Source of the DNA: Sphingobacterium sp. CZ-UAM
GTDB taxonomy: Bacteria > Bacteroidota > Bacteroidia > Sphingobacteriales > Sphingobacteriaceae
Direction: 5' to 3'
Assembly: GCF_002000245.1 (NCBI RefSeq)
Contig: NZ_MTCM01000007.1
Coordinates: forward strand, 62,001 to 126,000
DNA length: 64,000 nucleotides
Positions 44,568 to 53,349 of the stretch are shown here, one piece after another (the first letter of the stretch is position 1; each line of letters begins with the position of its first letter). The notes beneath the pieces were generated by a model that saw nothing but the letters and a program-made list of their open reading frames with translations, made no database searches and was not told the DNA's origin. The translations under genes were made by a program, and so were the position numbers.

Positions 44568-47500
44568 TTAAAATTTAACACTTAAGTTCGCTCCAAACGT
44601 ACGGATGGCCGGTACACCCCCCAATTCAAGACCTGGGAATGTTGCATTATAACTTGATTCCGGATCAATATTATCGGTTTTACGCATTAATGTAAAGAGG
44701 TTCCGTCCCACAACACTTACATTTAAAGATTTAATTTTATTATTAAACATTGCTGTTGGGAAGCTGTAACCAATAATTAATTGTCTAAATTTTATAAAGT
44801 CGGCACTGTTGACAAAGTTCTTAGAAACGTTGTTGGCTGTGTTTTCGTAGTATTTAGCAGCCGCTCTTCCGATCTCCTCACGTCTTTCCACTGTATGCTG
44901 ATGCAATCCCCAGATATATCCATAATAGTCTGTTGCCGAGAACAATTTCCCGCCCCATTTACCATCAATTAGGAAAGACAGATTGAAATTTTTATAGTTA
45001 AATTCATTATTCCATCCGGCAAACCATTTATTCATTGCAGATCCATAAGCTTTTAGTTCGCCACGGTCAGGTGAACCATCAGCTAACTTTACGATGTTAC
45101 CATCCTTGTCATATTTGTTATCATAAGCCATGACCTGAAATGCGGACAGTCCCACTTTATTCATGATAAATCCAACATTGGAACGCGAGGTTGCAACGAG
45201 CTGATCCTTCAAGCCATCTGCCAATGAGATGATCTTATTGTCATTATAAGATCCATTTAGCGAAGAAATCCATTTAAAGTGTTCAGCTTTAACGATGGTC
45301 GCTGAAATCAATGCTTCAAAACCCTTGTTTTGCATTTCTCCCGAATTCAGCACAGCTGCTGCATAGCCAGTTGCCGGTGTTGTCGTATTGAAGATAATTT
45401 CATTCTTGGATTTCTTGTTGTACCAGGTCAAATCTAGATTCAAACGATCGTTCAGTAAGCGTAGTTCAGCACCGATTTCCAACTCATTTGCAATCGAAGC
45501 CTTTAATGAAGTGTTTGGTATATTCCTATTATTAATCGAGCCCAATGGTGCTCCATTTAAATTTTCACCTCTAAAATTATAGCTCAATAAGGTCTGATAT
45601 GGATCAGTAGCCTGCCCCACCTGAGCAAAACCTGCTCTTAATTTACCGTATGACAACCAAGACGGTTTGAAATACTCCGAAAATATGAATGATCCTGAAA
45701 CGGAAGGATAGACTGAATTCAATTTATTGTTGTAACCCGGCGTTGCCAAAGTAGAATACCAATCCGAGCGCAAGCTACCGGTCAGATAAAACACATCCTT
45801 ATAGGCAAACTCGGCTGTACCATATACAGACTGAGTTTCCGACTCGCTTTCCAGGTAATTGACAGATTTATTTTTGGCATTTAATATATTATAAACGAAA
45901 GGGATAATAAAATCGGTTCCTGAGTTCGTTAACTGCGACATCTTTGTATTGCGATAGCTAGCACCGATATTTGGTGTTATTGTATAATCACCAAAACTAA
46001 AAGCTTTGCCCACTAAGACATCCGCATTGATATCTGCAAATTTTGTATCCTGTTCATTTATTTTTCCATACTCATAATAGGCTGTTCCGGTAGGTAGAAC
46101 ATTTCGGTAATGATCTGTATAGGCATCACGACCAGCACGCCCCTGGATAAATAGTCCATTTTCAAGCGTATATTTCGCCGTTAATGAAGCAATTGAGCGA
46201 TCTCTTTTTGTATTATTCTGGAACTCGTAAGCTGCAAACCAAGGGTTGGTCGCGTAGGTATTACCTGTTGTAAAAGGAAGCTCGTACCCGTTTTCTTTCT
46301 TCCAAGGTTTTAAATCGTTCACATTGACACTGGTTGGCAGGAACATCGCGTTAAAATTAGCATTACCTGACATATCGGATACCATGGGTCTGTTTTTTAC
46401 TTGTTCCAGGATCATGTTGTAACGCGCATCGATGGTCAATCTTTTCAATGGTTCAAATAGACCGACCAAATTAAATGATTGTCGGTTTAAGCCCGAATTG
46501 GGAACAACAGAATTGTTTTTAACGTCTGTACCCGAGAAACGGATTGAACCGCCCTCAAATGTTTTATTCAAAGCCAAGGTATTTGTCCAAGTTGAACCTG
46601 TCCGATAAAAACGTCCCAGATTACCCGATTGGTAGGAATATGGTCGCGATACCCCGTCAAACTGAGGCACCTGGCTACCGTCCAATTTCGCGCCCCAGCT
46701 AGATCCCCCAACCTGTGCAGCAGCCTTGCCATCAGCAGGTTTTTCACCGTTTGCCCCCTGACCATAGATTTGTTGCCAATTCGTTTGGTCGATAATTCTT
46801 TCCGCGACATAATTGCTATTAAAATCGATGGAATTACCTTTTCCGGATTTGGTCGTAATTAAAATAACCCCCGCTTTAGCCCGCGAACCGTATAATGCGG
46901 AAGCCGCCGCTCCTTTCAATACCGAAATACTTTCGATATCATCAGGATTGATATTACTGATTGCATCGCCCAGATCCGGTGCATTGTCCCATTGACTCCC
47001 CGAGTTTCCCCTAGAATTCGCATTGCCAACACCCACGGGCTTGCTCTCCATTGGAATACCATTGATCACATATAAAGGCTGATTGGACTGCGAGATACTG
47101 GAAACTCCACGTATGGTAACATTCGACGCAGCCCCTGCTCCACCTGAAGTAGCACTAATATCCAAACCGGCTACTTTTCCGACAAGCGAATTCATCACAT
47201 TATTTTCACGTGCTGTGGTCAACGACTCGCCAGCGACTTGTGTTACGGAATAACCCAAAGAGCGTTTTTCCTTTTTCATGCCCAATGCTGTCACCACCAC
47301 CTCATTTAACATTCTGTTGTCTTCGATCAAGATGATTTTCATATCACCATCCTTCGTTACGGGCACTTCCTGTGATCCATAGCCTGCAAAAGAAACAATT
47401 AAGGTATTACCGGTAGCCGCATCGATGGAAAACCGACCATTCGTATCCGTCGCACGCCCTACAGCAGTACCTTTAACACGTACGCTCGCTCCTGCTAAGG

Positions 47501-47909
47501 GATTTCCCTTATCGTCTGTTACGATACCTGAAACAACGACTTGCTGTTGTTGACTAATCACTACAAGCCCCTCTTTGGAAACCGAGTAAACCAGCCCACT
47601 TTTATTGAAAAGCTTCGCCAAAACATCCAATACCTTCGTATTATTGACATTGACAGAAACCTCTTTATTTAAATTCTCATTTGTCGAATTATAGACAAAA
47701 TAATAATCACTTTGCTCTTCGATCAGTTTAAGTACCTTGCTTAGTTTGGTTTTTTGAACATCCAAGGACACTTTTTTTTGGGAAAATACAGATGCTGAAA
47801 CATTGATTACAGCACACGTAGTCATAATTAAGGCTAGTTTCATCCGGATAATGAATCTAAAATGCACAATATATCCATTGCGCATTTGCAATAAGCAATT
47901 TTTAATCAT
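44568..47909 (-). CDS. SusC/RagA TonB-linked outer membrane protein with STN domain
   Basis: This 1113-residue protein has a signal peptide region (about 1-43), an STN domain (about 44-118, KVSLDVQKTKLSKVLKLIEE), a carboxypeptidase-like domain (about 127-205, VVSGIVTDDKGNPLAGASVRV), a plug with NEVVVTALGMKKEKRSLGYS and a 22-stranded barrel ending FGANLSVKF. STN domains let SusC proteins signal through FecR to a sigma factor. It is preceded by FecR and sigma genes and followed by the SusD-like gene, giving a complete cell-surface signalling uptake system. Start uncertain: ATG at 47909, or inner ATGs nearer the signal peptide (about residue 23). Confidence 0.94.
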   Translation of the reverse strand: MIKNCLLQMRNGYIVHFRFIIRMKLALIMTTCAVINVSASVFSQKKVSLDVQKTKLSKVLKLIEEQSDYYFVYNSTNENLNKEVSVNVNNTKVLDVLAKLFNKSGLVYSVSKEGLVVISQQQQVVVSGIVTDDKGNPLAGASVRVKGTAVGRATDTNGRFSIDAATGNTLIVSFAGYGSQEVPVTKDGDMKIILIEDNRMLNEVVVTALGMKKEKRSLGYSVTQVAGESLTTARENNVMNSLVGKVAGLDISATSGGAGAASNVTIRGVSSISQSNQPLYVINGIPMESKPVGVGNANSRGNSGSQWDNAPDLGDAISNINPDDIESISVLKGAAASALYGSRAKAGVILITTKSGKGNSIDFNSNYVAERIIDQTNWQQIYGQGANGEKPADGKAAAQVGGSSWGAKLDGSQVPQFDGVSRPYSYQSGNLGRFYRTGSTWTNTLALNKTFEGGSIRFSGTDVKNNSVVPNSGLNRQSFNLVGLFEPLKRLTIDARYNMILEQVKNRPMVSDMSGNANFNAMFLPTSVNVNDLKPWKKENGYELPFTTGNTYATNPWFAAYEFQNNTKRDRSIASLTAKYTLENGLFIQGRAGRDAYTDHYRNVLPTGTAYYEYGKINEQDTKFADINADVLVGKAFSFGDYTITPNIGASYRNTKMSQLTNSGTDFIIPFVYNILNAKNKSVNYLESESETQSVYGTAEFAYKDVFYLTGSLRSDWYSTLATPGYNNKLNSVYPSVSGSFIFSEYFKPSWLSYGKLRAGFAQVGQATDPYQTLLSYNFRGENLNGAPLGSINNRNIPNTSLKASIANELEIGAELRLLNDRLNLDLTWYNKKSKNEIIFNTTTPATGYAAAVLNSGEMQNKGFEALISATIVKAEHFKWISSLNGSYNDNKIISLADGLKDQLVATSRSNVGFIMNKVGLSAFQVMAYDNKYDKDGNIVKLADGSPDRGELKAYGSAMNKWFAGWNNEFNYKNFNLSFLIDGKWGGKLFSATDYYGYIWGLHQHTVERREEIGRAAAKYYENTANNVSKNFVNSADFIKFRQLIIGYSFPTAMFNNKIKSLNVSVVGRNLFTLMRKTDNIDPESSYNATFPGLELGGVPAIRTFGANLSVKF

Positions 47910-47936
47910 ATTTTAGTGTTGGTTAAAATTAATATT

Positions 47937-47963
47937 AAGCAGCACGCCCCAATGTTGCTGCTT
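47937..47963 (-). promoter_or_regulatory. 5' leader hairpin of the SusC-like gene
   Basis: AAGCAGCA and TGCTGCTT pair around an 11-base loop, 28 bases before the start codon. Together with the second hairpin (47986-48011) it structures the short leader after fecR. A role in translation or mRNA stability is a guess. Confidence 0.35.
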
Positions 47964-47985
47964 TTGGTTAATCATTTTTTCAATG

Positions 47986-48011
47986 AAGGATGGTGTTGGT
48001 CCACCATCCTT
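47986..48011 (-). other. Hairpin directly after the fecR stop codon
   Basis: AAGGATGGTG and CACCATCCTT pair perfectly over 10 bp around a 6-base loop immediately past the fecR stop. No T tract follows on the minus strand, so it is more likely an intercistronic stability or attenuation element than a full terminator. Confidence 0.45.
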
Positions 48012-49115
48012 TTATTTTTCTGAGATAGTTATTTTTTTCCCATACAATTCAAATTTAAATGGTTCGACTTTCTGTAAAGCACTCAATACCTGAGTAATAT
48101 TCTCCTTGCTAAAGGTTGCCGTGAAGCGATAGGTTTTTAATTGCTCACTTTGAAGCTGAATATCCACATCATACCAGCGTTCCAATGTCCTTCGTAAAGA
48201 TTCGAAATCTTGGTCCACGATTTCTAATCTATTTTCCTTCCATGCGATATCGGGTATTTCGGTAGTATTTGACTCCACAACGGGAATATTTTCGATGGCT
48301 ATTTCCTTAATGGGCAGCTTACTTGGGCTTGGCTTATTACCTTTGCTTGCATTTATCGCAAGCTCAGCTTGGTTTTTAAATATGGTAATCTTTTGATTTG
48401 GCTTGATGACAACAGAATTCTCTCGCTGTCCTTTGCTTTTCATCTCAATAGAACCCTCCACCAGTACAGCTTCGGCCGTTGGTTCTTCGGGATAACTTTT
48501 CACATTGAAGGTCGTACCCAAAACTTTGATATCAAAATCAGAAGCCTGCACCATAAATGGTTTTTCCTTATTCTTTGCGACCTGAAAATACCCTTCGCCA
48601 ACTAATCGCACCTGACGCAAATCCGCATTAAAATCCGAGGACAGCTCCAGTTTACTCGCCGAATTGAGGGTAACGGTGCTCCCATCAACAAGCTCAAAGG
48701 TCTTTTTTTCACCCTTTTTTGTCTGATAAACCTGGCCAATATGTGTCATTGGCTGTGGAACAATATCATCCGCAGGGGCTGAATAGTACCATAACCCCGC
48801 GGTCACTATAGCAACAAACACCGCAGCAATAGTTGCCCACTTTTGCCAGCTCATCTGGCGGATGGATACAGATTCTATTGGCACATGTTGGAGATCTGTC
48901 TTCAATCTTTCCAGCTGTTCATGGATAGATTTACGGTTTCCAACTAAAATTTGATAAAGGCGTTTTGCTTTTAGGATCGTTTCGGCCTGCTCCGGATGAT
49001 TTAAGCAGTATTGTTGCCAGTAAAGGACACAGTTTTTATCTTCTCCTGAACAATACTTTTGAAAAGTATCGTCTATCAAAAAATCTTCTAACTGTTTATA
49101 ATCTTTTTGGCTCAT
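48012..49115 (-). CDS. FecR family anti-sigma/sigma regulator
   Basis: This 367-residue protein has a cytoplasmic N-terminal anti-sigma segment (about 1-80), one membrane segment (about 88-108, WATIAAVFVAIVTAGLWYY), a periplasmic FecR domain (about 118-230, KTFELVDGSTVTLNSAS, then VRLVGEGYFQVAK and VLGTTFNVKSY) and a C-terminal DUF4974/STN-like domain (about 300-365). It senses the state of the SusC STN domain across the envelope and controls the sigma factor encoded 182 bases upstream. The SusC-like gene follows. Confidence 0.94.
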   Translation of the reverse strand: MSQKDYKQLEDFLIDDTFQKYCSGEDKNCVLYWQQYCLNHPEQAETILKAKRLYQILVGNRKSIHEQLERLKTDLQHVPIESVSIRQMSWQKWATIAAVFVAIVTAGLWYYSAPADDIVPQPMTHIGQVYQTKKGEKKTFELVDGSTVTLNSASKLELSSDFNADLRQVRLVGEGYFQVAKNKEKPFMVQASDFDIKVLGTTFNVKSYPEEPTAEAVLVEGSIEMKSKGQRENSVVIKPNQKITIFKNQAELAINASKGNKPSPSKLPIKEIAIENIPVVESNTTEIPDIAWKENRLEIVDQDFESLRRTLERWYDVDIQLQSEQLKTYRFTATFSKENITQVLSALQKVEPFKFELYGKKITISEK

Positions 49116-49297
49116 TCTAATGGGTATTTATCCTATAGTGCCCAAGAGCTAATCTTTTTCCTAAGAAAAAAACAAGATATTTTACAAATACCTAATATAC
49201 AGTTATTTATTTTTTTAATTAACGTAAAAAGCTATAGGGTACCGCCGCAGTTTACCAGACCATTCCTCGCAAAGATATTAGGCTTAACGTTCAGCCC
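49116..49297. other. Gap between sigma factor gene and fecR
   Basis: The 182-base gap is unusual, since sigma and fecR genes normally abut. A CAAAGATA box (49270-49277, TATCTTTG on the minus strand) could be a separate promoter for fecR-susCD, leaving a leader of about 150 nt. A plus-strand reading frame across the gap has no recognisable content. Confidence 0.4.
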
Positions 49298-49855
49298 TTA
49301 AATATCCTTCAGCTCTTCCCGCAATATCTTTAAGGCATCGTAAAGCGTATTGTACGCTGTTTTTACCGACATCTGCGTGATTTCTGAGATCTTTTCGTAC
49401 GTATAACCTTCAAAAAATTTAAGGTTGACTAATTGTTTTTGACGAAACGAAAGTTTCTCCAATGCTTCTTTTAAACGGATCTGAATAATCTCATTGGTTT
49501 GCACCTTGATCACAAACTCTTCATAAGGCATTTCAATCCATTCATCCTCCGCTTTTACATTCTGGAGTGCCGTATTGATTTTATGTTGCTTTTCGATTAA
49601 GCGTAGCATACGCCTTTTTAGGAAGGTAATGAGGTAGGACTGTACATTTTCAACGCGTTCAAGCTGCGTTCTTTTTTCCCAGATCTTGACAAAAACCTGA
49701 TCCGTCGCTTCGCTTGCTAGATCCGTATCACCACAGGTACGAATTCCAAAATTAACAAGCTCCTGATAAAGTGCTCCGTACAGATCAAAAAATGCGGCCT
49801 CGTCTCCAGTACGAATACGCTCCCACAACAAGCGGTACCCCATTTTATTTCTCAT
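49298..49855 (-). CDS. ECF RNA polymerase sigma factor for the SusCD locus
   Basis: This 185-residue sigma factor has region 2 (about 20-85, LASEATDQVFVKIWEKR, followed by SYLITFLKRRMLRLIE) and region 4 (about 122-180, LSFRQKQLVNLKFFEGYTYEK then TAYNTLYDALKILREEL). It is of the Bacteroidota RpoE-like group paired with FecR regulators. A TACTTTTG box (CAAAAGTA, 49913-49920) about 57 bases upstream may be its own promoter. The genes that follow (fecR, susC, susD-like) are its likely targets. Confidence 0.93.
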   Translation of the reverse strand: MRNKMGYRLLWERIRTGDEAAFFDLYGALYQELVNFGIRTCGDTDLASEATDQVFVKIWEKRTQLERVENVQSYLITFLKRRMLRLIEKQHKINTALQNVKAEDEWIEMPYEEFVIKVQTNEIIQIRLKEALEKLSFRQKQLVNLKFFEGYTYEKISEITQMSVKTAYNTLYDALKILREELKDI

Positions 49856-49912
49856 AACAAAAGCATATCATCCGTATTAAAGCTAATATAAGTCCCTATT
49901 TCCAAAAGTATA

Positions 49913-49920
49913 AACTTAAT
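49913..49920 (-). promoter_or_regulatory. Probable -7 element of the sigma factor gene
   Basis: CAAAAGTA on the plus strand is TACTTTTG on the minus strand (TAnnTTTG). No TTG is seen at the usual distance, so the call is tentative. Confidence 0.4.
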
Positions 49921-50124
49921 CCGTAAAAGGAAAAAGTTTTTATCTTTAGGTATACTTATCTTGTATAGGCTCCTAAATTGTCATTGCCAAAACCATATCA
50001 ATCATTTGGGTCAATAATCGTAAATTAGTCGCTTCAAAACCTTATACGGTAAAATTGATAAGTAAACATCAGCAAATTAACAATTAAACAATCAGGCTTC
50101 TTATAGCTATTTAAAATATATTCA

Positions 50125-50643
50125 ATGAAAACCATTTTCGCGATCATCGGTAGCGCGAGCGCACATTCATCCAATCATCAGCTCGTACGTCATCTCCAAC
50201 ATAAAGTAAACCCCGAGGCCAATCTAGTCCTCTTTGACCGCTTGAAGGAACTGCCACATTTCGATCCTGAAGAAAGCACCTCACAACCACCCATCGAGAT
50301 CGTTGCCTTGCGTCAGGTCATTCAGGACGCAGATTTGATATTGTTCAGCAGTCCGGAATATATTTTCAGTGTACCCAGCGGATTGAAAAATCTACTCGAA
50401 TGGTGTGCCGCAACAACAGTTTTTACAGAAAAGCCCGTCAGCATTATTACAGCTTCGGCACAAGGGGAAACGGGACATGCCGAACTACAACGCATTATGC
50501 AGGGACTTGGAGCCCAACTTGATCCCGAAAGAAACCTCCTTATTCAGGGCGTCAAAGGAAAACTGGATGCAGAGGGAAATATCTGGGATGACAAACTTGA
50601 GCAACAACTTGATCAGCTGGCAAAACAGCTTACAAAATGCTAG
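50125..50643 (+). CDS. NADPH-dependent FMN reductase family protein
   Basis: This 172-residue flavodoxin-fold protein starts IFAIIGSASAHSSNHQL, the phosphate-binding loop of FMN, and has the SSPEYIFSVPSGLKNLLEW segment (cut, about 74-92) typical of NAD(P)H-dependent FMN reductases such as ArsH/chromate reductase relatives. It should bind FMN and reduce it or a quinone/azo substrate using NAD(P)H. Substrate is unknown. It stands alone between divergent units and a small downstream gene; no promoter match is obvious. Confidence 0.92.
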   Translation: MKTIFAIIGSASAHSSNHQLVRHLQHKVNPEANLVLFDRLKELPHFDPEESTSQPPIEIVALRQVIQDADLILFSSPEYIFSVPSGLKNLLEWCAATTVFTEKPVSIITASAQGETGHAELQRIMQGLGAQLDPERNLLIQGVKGKLDAEGNIWDDKLEQQLDQLAKQLTKC

Positions 50644-50728
50644 CTAAAATACCAATGCATGATCCCAAATAGCATAACATTGTAGTAAAAAGCAATTTAA
50701 AATAGACAAAGATTGCTAACTTTACAGC

Positions 50729-50950
50729 ATGCAAGAACAAGTCAACAATCCATTACATGGAAAACGGTTGGATACAATCATCGAATATTTAGTGGAATAT
50801 TATGGATGGGAAGAATTGGGGCAAAGGATATCTATCCGATGCTTCAATGAAAATCCGAGCGTAAAATCTTCACTAACTTTCTTAAGGAAAACTCCTTGGG
50901 CCCGTGAGAAGGTTGAACAACTGTATCTAAAAACCCTAGGTAAAAAATAA
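50729..50950 (+). CDS. VF530 (DUF2132) family protein
   Basis: This 73-residue protein matches the VF530 pattern: NPLHGKRLDTIIEYLVE at the start, YGWEELGQRISIRCF in the middle and SSLTFLRKTPWAREKVEQLY (20 residues) at the end. VF530 proteins are small DNA-binding-like helical proteins of unknown cellular role. It lies 86 bases past the FMN reductase gene and has TAACTTTA, a one-base-off -7 box, about five bases before the ATG, so it may be transcribed from a near-leaderless promoter. Confidence 0.85.
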   Translation: MQEQVNNPLHGKRLDTIIEYLVEYYGWEELGQRISIRCFNENPSVKSSLTFLRKTPWAREKVEQLYLKTLGKK

Positions 50951-50991
50951 TCTTATTTTCAGGATAATGCAAATAATCTGATTATTAAGCA

Positions 50992-50999
50992 TATCTTTG
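50992..50999 (+). promoter_or_regulatory. -7 element of the J-domain/KTSC gene, near-leaderless
   Basis: TATCTTTG matches TAnnTTTG exactly and ends 5 bases before the ATG at 51005, so the transcript should start at or within a few bases of the start codon. No clear TTG lies 20 bases upstream. Confidence 0.5.
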
Positions 51000-51004
51000 C
51001 CGCC

Positions 51005-51457
51005 ATGAAAAAAATTGCCGACTACCGTAAGTTGTTAAATGTGGATAAATCAGTGGATCTCAAAACCCTAAAATCCACCTATCGGACCATTATGAAGGAA
51101 TGTCATCCGGATAAATTTGTCAATGATGAAGAAGGACGTTTGGCAGCGGAACAAAAAAGTGTGGAAATGATTGAAGCTTATCATTTCTTGGTAAGCATCT
51201 GTCCAGAGACAATTGAACAACAATTACCTATCTATACTGAGACAATCACAAATTCAGGTATTCAGGATATCGATTGGAAAGCTCAAGTTTTAACGATCAC
51301 TTTTCACGATGGTAGCCAATATGAGTATTTTGGTGTCCAACGAAATGACTATATAAAATTTGTCAATGCAGATTCATTGGGACGGTTTGCACGTAGACAT
51401 GTTTTCCATTCCTATCCTTATCGGAATGTGTTGAAAACTGCCACAATTGTTGCGTAG
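51005..51457 (+). CDS. J-domain-like / KTSC domain protein
   Basis: This 150-residue protein joins two parts. Residues about 4-70 look like a J domain (KIADYRKLLNVD, YRTIMKECHPDKF with the HPD motif at about 37-39, then KSVEMIEAYHFLVS). Residues about 80-145 form a KTSC domain (NSGIQDIDWKAQVLTITF, YEYFGVQRNDYIKFVNAD, GRFARRHVFHSYPYRNV). The HPD motif normally stimulates Hsp70 ATPase; KTSC is a small domain of unknown function often found in phage and bacterial proteins. Joined like this they may form a co-chaperone-like adaptor. No dnaK or grpE is nearby. Confidence 0.85.
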   Translation: MKKIADYRKLLNVDKSVDLKTLKSTYRTIMKECHPDKFVNDEEGRLAAEQKSVEMIEAYHFLVSICPETIEQQLPIYTETITNSGIQDIDWKAQVLTITFHDGSQYEYFGVQRNDYIKFVNADSLGRFARRHVFHSYPYRNVLKTATIVA

Positions 51458-51521
51458 TTAACGCGTAATTCCAAATGATCATTATACATACGAGTCTATA
51501 GCCTCTGTATCGGTTAAAGCA

Positions 51522-51556
51522 TTAGCGCCCTTTGTTGTTTCAACAAAGGGCGCTAA
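51522..51556. other. Perfect 16-bp hairpin between convergent genes
   Basis: TTAGCGCCCTTTGTTG and CAACAAAGGGCGCTAA pair perfectly around a 3-base TTT loop. It lies between the converging KTSC and STN-barrel genes. No T tract follows on either strand, so it may terminate with help or stabilise transcript ends. Confidence 0.55.
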
Positions 51557-51620
51557 CGTAAAATGTTAAATGTTTAAAAGCTACTTATATAACAACGGCA
51601 CATACCAAATAGTTTTAATT

Positions 51621-53315
51621 TTATAATTTTAACATTAACCCCGCTGTTCCACCACCATAAAACGTGTTTCTCGCACGGTCTCTTCCCCAGGGCTTCCAAC
51701 GGGTACCACCACCTGATATAACATCTTCATCCCGCTCAGCATAATTGAAACTGGGCGCCACAAATATAGACAAGGCATCCGTCAACTTATACGTAGGAAT
51801 GACACGAAAAGAAGATCGGTGATTGTCCAACAATTTAAAATTGTCCGTTAAATGATTACGTGACGCAATTTCCGTACGGAGTGCAAATTTGGACCTATTC
51901 AATAGCACAGCCCCCAGACCTGCTTCAAAGAAATATTTCGAAGGTCCATCATCCGATAGAGCCGCACCTACCGATAGGACACTATAGAGCACACGGCCTC
52001 CGGAACGAAACTGTAGCGAAAGATAACGATCCGCGTCTATGGCCAATGCAAGGCTTTTTTCTCCGTTTTTTATTAAATTTAATAGCCCGATCGGGTAATC
52101 ACTACTATCGGCAATGTTAACTATTCCTGCAAGCTGAAATCCCTTTACTTTTTTTGCCCTGTTGGCGATACCTGCTATTTGGATGCCCACATCGCCACTG
52201 CTGTTGTTTATCACCCCCGCTATTTGGGTTGTTTTTCCGGCTTCCCGCACTGTATTGGCAACTCCGGCAAGCTGAACGCCCCGTACCGTATCGGCCTTAT
52301 TCAATACGCCACCAATCTGGACTCCCTTAACGGTTCCAAAAACCCGATTGCCTACCCCAGCTAACTGTACACCACCTACATTGCCACCTACGGTATTAAA
52401 CACGCCGGCCACCTGAACCCCCTGCATATTATATTGGTTGATATTGAATACCCCGCCAAGTTCAACGCCTTTCACCCCCGCGGTTGCACCGCCGATGATA
52501 TTTAATGAAAACTTATTGACAATCTGTGACCGTATAAATCCATGTGAGCTTAGCCCCGGTGTCATGGATATCTGATAAGGACTATACAAGAACATTCCGC
52601 CGAGATTCATGTTCTGTATCTGTTGGGCAGGTGACAGGAATATCCGACCAAAAAAAGATTTATAAAGGCCATGATCTTCTTCATAGCCTTCAAAGTAACC
52701 ATATTCACGTTTCTTTTTGTCACCCGTCTGCGCTTCAATAGGAAAAATAACCATCACACTGGTATCCCGAAACATCTCTTTACTCACATTCACCGCAATC
52801 AGATTACTTCTTTTCTTGACATCCAGTTCAAAATAACCATTTTTGTCCGTCAATGTAGATAATAAAGCGCTACGGTCGAAAATACTGGCATTGGAAATTG
52901 GGTTATTCGTTCGGACATTTTTGATATATCCGGTAATGACAACCTTATCTTTCCTCGGAGTCTGTACCTCAAAATCAACCGACATTCTTTGCGGTGTATA
53001 TTGAACGATAATATGTTTGCCTAATTCCTTAAAGCTATACTCCTTGCCCAAAATCCCATCGAGATAATCATATAAATTCCCCTTATAAGCCCGGGGATAA
53101 ATAACGCTATCCATCTGTAAAATATTTCCATTGAAAGAAAACAATACATCCTGCCGTTCCTTTAATAGCTGAAAGACTTCACCGACCGTTATTTTTGAGA
53201 AAGCGGGCATCTGAACTTCCGCCGCGAGCTTTTGCTGTGCTAGCCCCCAATGAAAGGAGCATAGCAGGGAGAATAGGAGATAAAACCTGATTCGCTTTAT
53301 AAGAAATAGTGTCAT
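51621..53315 (-). CDS. STN-domain outer membrane protein with surface repeats
   Basis: The longer frame opens at 53348, one base after the fecR stop; the ATG at 53315 is preferred as it leads directly into the signal peptide MTLFLIKRIRFYLLF...GLAQ. The 564-residue chain has an STN domain (about 30-105, VGEVFQLLKERQDVLFSF), a carboxypeptidase-regulatory-like domain (about 120-200, KVVITGYIKN), repeats of the form NxxGxVxGVQLAGVxN (about 240-425, LA_2272-like) and a terminal barrel-like part. It takes the position where a TonB-linked receptor would normally sit. It has no plug domain, so it is probably a sensor rather than a transporter. Confidence 0.8.
   Translation of the reverse strand: MTLFLIKRIRFYLLFSLLCSFHWGLAQQKLAAEVQMPAFSKITVGEVFQLLKERQDVLFSFNGNILQMDSVIYPRAYKGNLYDYLDGILGKEYSFKELGKHIIVQYTPQRMSVDFEVQTPRKDKVVITGYIKNVRTNNPISNASIFDRSALLSTLTDKNGYFELDVKKRSNLIAVNVSKEMFRDTSVMVIFPIEAQTGDKKKREYGYFEGYEEDHGLYKSFFGRIFLSPAQQIQNMNLGGMFLYSPYQISMTPGLSSHGFIRSQIVNKFSLNIIGGATAGVKGVELGGVFNINQYNMQGVQVAGVFNTVGGNVGGVQLAGVGNRVFGTVKGVQIGGVLNKADTVRGVQLAGVANTVREAGKTTQIAGVINNSSGDVGIQIAGIANRAKKVKGFQLAGIVNIADSSDYPIGLLNLIKNGEKSLALAIDADRYLSLQFRSGGRVLYSVLSVGAALSDDGPSKYFFEAGLGAVLLNRSKFALRTEIASRNHLTDNFKLLDNHRSSFRVIPTYKLTDALSIFVAPSFNYAERDEDVISGGGTRWKPWGRDRARNTFYGGGTAGLMLKL
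52080..52560. repeat. Repeated GVQLAGVxN coding units in the STN-barrel gene
   Basis: About eight short repeats encode the pattern G-[VI]-[QE]-[LIV]-[AG]-G-[VI]-x-N, each about 19-23 residues long (GVQLAGVGNRVFGTVKGV, GVQLAGVANTVREAGKTT and so on). They resemble LA_2272-type surface repeats and probably form a beta-sheet barrel or solenoid. Confidence 0.65.
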
Positions 53316-53349
53316 GATGCTATCTGTACAATTTTGCTTCGAAAACATG

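Noticed and set aside
47986..48011. Full Rho-independent terminator between fecR and the SusC-like gene
   Set aside because: The stem is good but no T tract follows on the minus strand, and the genes would be expected to share a transcript; it is recorded as a hairpin only.
49107..49301. Plus-strand 64-codon frame in the sigma-fecR gap
   Set aside because: No domain, no ribosome binding site and it spans the ends of two genes on the other strand; likely chance.
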